Below, piece after piece: positions 59,701 to 64,000 of a stretch of 64,000 nt of DNA (position 1 is its first letter; every line of letters begins with the position of its first letter). A program made the position numbers and the translations under genes. The stretch covers positions 19,223,466 through 19,287,465 of the forward strand of contig OX393577.1 of NCBI GenBank assembly GCA_947652605.1. Reading direction: 5' to 3'. The notes beneath the pieces are model-generated. The model did no database searches and was not told where the DNA came from. It saw nothing but the letters and a program-made list of their open reading frames with translations. The stretch is from Elmis aenea. Its lineage: Eukaryota > Arthropoda > Insecta > Coleoptera > Elmidae.

Positions 59701-60217
59701 AAAGGGTTACAAAAATAAATAAATCTTTTATCATTGTATCATTAGTCTACATACAAATTAGTTTCATATCTAAAGAACTGCACCATGTTAACGAAAATTC
59801 TTAACCGGATTACAATATGGATTTATTAATACGTATATTTTAAGGAATTCCTGTCATGTAAAAACTTAATAAGTATATTTACAGTCCAACACGTTTCGTC
59901 ATCGATGGAATGCCTAATGTTTATAAAAGGCTGACGACTTCTAAATTTATATAAAATTTACATAATTGCTATATTGTCATAGTTTAAAAAGTAACAGTAA
60001 ATATTTATCAAACGTTTTTTTAAATAAAGCAAGTGTAAATTACGATAATTTTATTTAAACTATGCTAAGTAACACAGATAATATACCGAAGTCCATCAGT
60101 GTAATTGTTATAATTAAATAAAGTTCAGTTTAGCTCGTTAATAAACAGGACTTCAACTGATAAAGAAGTATTCAAACTTCTATTGCATTTAAAAAAAAAA
60201 CTTCGAAAGCAAGAAAG

Positions 60218-60356
60218 GTGATGTTAAATTTAATATATTTATATAGGTACAAAGCCGATTTTGCAACACTTATGTTTCCAAATACTTACCTTATTAACCA
60301 CTTTGCCAAAGATAGAGCAAACGCAATTGATAATCTCACAAAATTGTGGTATTACC
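60218..60356 (+). other. Unrecognised short coding-like stretch cut by a MITE
   Basis: The + frame reads RYKADFATLMFPNTYLINHF then AKDRANAIDNLTKLWYY. Across the inserted MITE the frame would continue for a few codons (HQQGQYK) to a stop. It has a more protein-like composition than its surroundings, but I do not know a family for it. Confidence 0.25.
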
Positions 60357-60718
60357 CAGTGGTGAGCTGTAGGGGGCTCGCGGGGGCTCACGCGAGCCCT
60401 TTGTTAAATTATTCCTTAATTTGCTAGACCCTTGTTCTTGTTGTTAACCATTTTCTCAAGAAAAAATATATCTTAAAATCATTGTCAATACATACATTTG
60501 TAAAGCGACGAAGTCATGCCTATCAGCCTATCAAGCAATGACGATTAAATTTAGGATAACCCGTCGCACAATAGAATTTTTTGAATTATGTACAATCACT
60601 CGATTATTCACGTTTGAATTTAAAATGCCATTTTTTCCAACATATAATTGACATTATTTTTTTGTTTTTATTTAACTATGAGCGAGCCGTTTGTTAAAAA
60701 TTTCATAGCTCACCACTG
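60357..60718. mobile_element. CAGTGGTGAGCTG hAT MITE, copy 2 (362 bp), exact duplication GTATTACC
   Basis: Left end CAGTGGTGAGCTGTAGGGGG, right end CATAGCTCACCACTG. GTATTACC occurs exactly at 60349-60356 and 60719-60726. Near-identical to 28773-29126. Confidence 0.92.
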
Positions 60719-60726
60719 GTATTACC

Positions 60727-62851
60727 ACCAACAAGGGCAGTATAAGTAATGTAAATCAACACGTTTGATACACAACGTCATCTGCAGCCAACCAATAAAT
60801 CAGCCTGGTCTCGTCTGTCCGGACTACAGGAGGTCCCGAACCATCAAGTACCGGAAAATCGGTGTTGAACCTGTACTAATAAATGAATCTGTTAAATAAT
60901 CCATCAGTTGGTCCCTCTATTTTTTTCCGAATCGCAGTCCTAAACCAAGTACAAATTATAACAAAAAGGAACGAAATGATGAAATATTTTATAATGTATT
61001 AACACTTCATTTCCACTTAAGTAGAAGTTATAAAAAAATCAACAGCTTTGGAAGAAGCGTAATTTAATATTATTATAATCGATCTTATATTTTATAGTAA
61101 CGTATATGCAGCATGCCATAAAAAAAAAACAATTTGTTCTAGAACACAACATGTTAAATAATAATCATCTTACACTTACTATCTGTAACCTTGTCCACTA
61201 GTAGTTGATTTTATTTTCTTACGGTTTATTATAGTTATTGCCTTCTGAATTTGACGTAATTTATGTTGAACATGTGCTTAACAAGTTTACTGACAGACAT
61301 AGCGGTAAGATTAAGATTATAAAATTATTTTATCGATGGAACTGAGGAATTTCCGAATGACTGTCGGGCATTTTAAATTCTTCTGTGGATTTATGGTAGC
61401 AGTAGCGATTTTTCGTTTAGTATGTTAGAACAAATCTGTTTAATGCTGCATATAAATTATTAATGCAAATCAGGATGATAACACGTTGCAGTAGTTCATT
61501 TAATTAATGCAATTATTGCTTTTGTTGAGAGTTACTTCCTTGATACAATTGATTAGTGCCCCACAATAGATCCTCAATTACCGTTTGTTTTTGTTTAATA
61601 GAAACAATAGTTTTTTTGTGAGTATCATTAAATGATTAATTTGTGTGTTTTGTTAGCTGTAACATTGCCGATGCGATTGTTGTATAAATAACAAATTAAT
61701 GTTTATAAATATTTATTATAGCAAGTGTAGGCAAATTAAAGAGCGTCTGTGTATAGAGGTTCAGTGACTACTTAGGTTCTTTCTTCGAAGAAGCGTGTTC
61801 AATGATATCTATAATGATATCGTTTAAATTAAAGATACCCATAATAAAATTTCAGATTTTCAAAAAAATATTTTCGTTGTATAAATTTTGTTTTGTAGTC
61901 CTAATTCTTTAATGGTGTACAAAAATTACATTACTTTGTTGAGTATGAAAAAATTTTATATAAAGGGCAAAATAATTACTATATCTATTCTGAATACAAA
62001 CTTTTTATTGTTAGTTACGGACTTATGGATCCTAAATAAATAATATTTTTACCCCCAAATAGGTTCGTTCAGTAATCATATTTTTCAAACTTTTGCAACT
62101 ACAAGCGAAGTAAGTTGTTCAATTTCTACACACTTCAGGCTAATAATCATTATTTAGGCCAAAAATAACGTGTATAGGAAGTTTTAAGCCATTTTAATCT
62201 TTCCAGTTACTACTTTTGATAAGGGTTTTTTCAAAAAAATTTCAAGACATGTTACATACCTAAAGGAACGTTTGCAGTGGCAATTTTTAACTTTTTGGAG
62301 CTTTGTAAAGAATTTGATTCCAATTAATTTTAATATTTATAAAATACCCGTATAGATTTTCATTTATTAATAAAGTTATCCACATGGTAAAGTTAATATT
62401 TGCCGCAATAACAAATGCTAAAGAATAATAAAATTAAAGCAAGGCTGAAAAGATAAGAAAATATACGGTTCTAGTCATTAGAAATTGTTAATGCATTTTT
62501 AATAAACATCAAAATTTCTATCACATTTTTATGCTACCTTATACAGCTTTTCCGATGTTTAATAAAACGTGGGGTTTGTTAGGTTATTTCTAAAAATTAA
62601 GAAGAAAATTGAGGTGGTAATAATGTTCAGGATCCATTTAAAACAGTAATAAAATTTACTTATGGTTTTTAAACCAAACTAAACTTTATTTACTGGTACC
62701 TATTTATGCAATAGATTACAATTGTGATTATAATTTACGCTTATATACATAAAACAAAATTTGGGTCATCTATTACAACAATATTTAATACTTTGTTTAG
62801 AAGTAAAATTCTCAGCCTGAACTGTTTTTTCATCTGAATTTTTTGTCGCAG
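60727..62851. other. End of intron 7: unassigned AT-rich DNA
   Basis: No gene or element recognised in about 2.1 kb. Confidence 0.4.
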
Positions 62852-63088
62852 GCAAGTTACATGATCGTGGATGAAATGCACGAAGAACATCCAGAATTAT
62901 TAAAAGATCAGTATTGGGATGAGGTTGTGCCAAAAGAATTGCCATACACTGTAGCTTCAGAACACTACAGAAAAGAAGAACCTAAAGGATCAGCAGAAAC
63001 TTATAAAGTTAAAGCAACTGATGCCATGTATGCCAATCTAATAACACCATCAAGAAAAGTGATAGTGGATGACATGTATGCTGATTAT
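62852..63088 (+). CDS. Bestrophin exon 8
   Basis: Acceptor TTTGTCGCAG, donor GATTAT|GTAAGC, phase 0 on both sides, 79 codons: ASYMIVDEMHEEHPELLKDQ, YWDEVVPKELPYTVASEHYR, then KVIVDDMYADY. VDEMH---PELLKDQYWDEV and LPYT-AS are conserved at the end of the channel core. Without splicing, the ORF would run on to 63196 into intron sequence. Confidence 0.96.
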
Positions 63089-63201
63089 GTAAGCAATTTT
63101 CTCTGTCTAAATGTATATCAAAATCCTTCATATATTATGAGTTTGTTTAAAACAAAAGAATTATTTTTTTGTTCGGCTATATTCATTATTGTTTGATTTA
63201 G

Positions 63202-63463
63202 GAAAGTGTCGACACTCCGATTGTGGAAAGACGCAAAAGTTCGAATTGGTTCACGCGCCAAATTTCAAGGACAAGAGGATCAATACGCTCAGCTTCAACA
63301 GCATATTCTTCTGGTGGTTTGTTTTCCAGACATAGAGGTAATTCTGTATACGCAAATCCTGACACTGGACAGCTCCCTGGGCAACTTCCTCAACCCAAAA
63401 TGTCTATATACGACAGACTGGTTGGAAGAAGATCAAGCAGAACCCAGCGGCTGGTGAAACAAG
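63202..63463 (+). CDS. Bestrophin exon 9 (C-terminal tail)
   Basis: Acceptor GTTTGATTTAG, donor AAACAAG|GTATGT, 87 codons plus one base: ESVDTPIVERRKSSNWFTRQ, ISRTRGSIRSASTAYSSGG, KMSIYDRLVGRRSSRTQRLV. Basic and Ser-rich, typical of the cytoplasmic tail of long insect bestrophins as I know them. Confidence 0.95.
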
Positions 63464-63523
63464 GTATGTAATCCGTATGCAATTTTAATTGAATAGAATT
63501 TAAAACTGTTTCTCTTTTATAAG

Positions 63524-64000
63524 GTACTGGCAAAATTAACGGATCTGCTCCAATGGCCGTGAAAAATCGCCCAAGAATTCCAACACCAGATGTAACAAAA
63601 GAAGTCTTAGATAGAGAGCATCGTTTATCATCTTCAGTTGCTAATTTGCAACAACAAATATCACAAGGTGTTACTTTAATGCCCCATCATTTATCTTCCG
63701 CTTATCCTAACTATGCTTCAGGAGACATACCTGTTGTTCAAGTGGTCTTATCACCAATTCAAGAACTGGATGGTACTGGTTCTGTAAACAATACTCTTCA
63801 TGCAGGCCAGCCTGGCACAGCTGCTCTTGCCCAAGCTGTTTTATCTCCTGGATTAGGTCCAGTACTAACCACCACACCAGTTAGTGTCCCTTTGACCGTC
63901 TCACAGCTAGCTTCGCTCGGACTTTCCGCATCAAACAGTCCAATGCTCACAAGACATTTTAATATACAACCCAGTAGAAGTCCTAACTTCGTCCGTGCTT
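63524..64000 (+). CDS. Bestrophin exon 10, partial (runs off the window)
   Basis: Acceptor TCTTTTATAAG; two bases finish the Gly from exon 9, then 158 codons to the window edge: TGKINGSAPMAVKNRPRIPT, PDVTKEVLDREHRLSSSVAN, and a Ser/Pro/Leu-rich low-complexity tail (VLSPGLGPVLTTTPVSVPLT). No stop seen. Confidence 0.94.

Larger units (their letters stand above)
20714..64000 (+). other. Bestrophin gene, nine visible coding exons (first exon and 3' end missing)
   Basis: Bestrophins are pentameric, calcium-gated anion channels in the plasma membrane. Joined, the exons give 622 codons with no stop. The hallmarks are intact: the neck motif IPMSFVLGFYV with the I/F/F positions of the pore, RWWEQY and LPWPD after it, DER--LMRR, VKKRFP, YWMPLVWA, VPLVYTQVVT, GWLKVAE, and the acidic calcium clasp NPFGEDDDD. 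After the channel domain comes a long Ser/Pro-rich tail ending in the window at VRA. The gene is longer than human BEST1 (585 aa) and closest in layout to the long insect Best2 class (inference). Introns 2 to 9 measure about 2.7, 11.9, 7.3, 13.4, 1.0, 5.0, 0.11 and 0.06 kb. The expected first exon encoding MTxxY... was not found from position 1 to 20713, and neither was a promoter. Confidence 0.95.

Overview
This is AT-rich, intron-rich animal DNA, most likely from an insect and plausibly a beetle. The evidence is a single insect-type bestrophin gene spread over more than 43 kb, plus insect-type mobile elements: a Gypsy-like LTR element with a tRNA-Ser primer site, mariner, hAT, a Penelope-like GIY-YIG fragment and foldback MITEs. 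The species call is inference; nothing here fixes the order.

The only host gene I can support is a bestrophin (calcium-activated chloride channel family) on the + strand. Nine coding exons are visible: 20714-20824, 23523-23694, 35578-35707, 43021-43259, 56623-56754, 57793-57900, 62852-63088, 63202-63463 and 63524 to the window edge. All splice junctions have AG/GT dinucleotides and the reading phase closes at every joint, giving 622 codons without a stop. The first coding exon (N-terminal 20-25 residues) and the 3' end are not seen. I number the visible exons 2 to 10 on the assumption of one upstream coding exon.

1-2.8 kb: 5' half of a minus-strand Gypsy-type LTR retrotransposon (LTR edge, primer-binding site, gag, protease, start of RT). 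4.2-5.5 kb: a dead mariner split by a truncated LINE with an 11-bp target duplication. 8.5-20.1 kb: a dense graveyard of DNA transposons, including a Harbinger-like element with a MADF ORF, at least six hAT-type elements (several with 8-bp duplications) and a three-level nest at 17.05-20.09 kb. 20.7-64 kb: the bestrophin gene, whose large introns hold foldback elements (up to 1.2 kb, nearly perfect palindromes), a pogo-like element, hAT MITEs, mariner, LINE and Penelope fragments, and a 22-bp tandem array just before exon 5.

I found no RNA genes, no CRISPR, no operon-like organisation and no convincing new biological system. The most unusual content is the repeat architecture: nested insertions whose order can be read, foldback families with several copies, and one foldback family whose three copies each sit inside another transposon.
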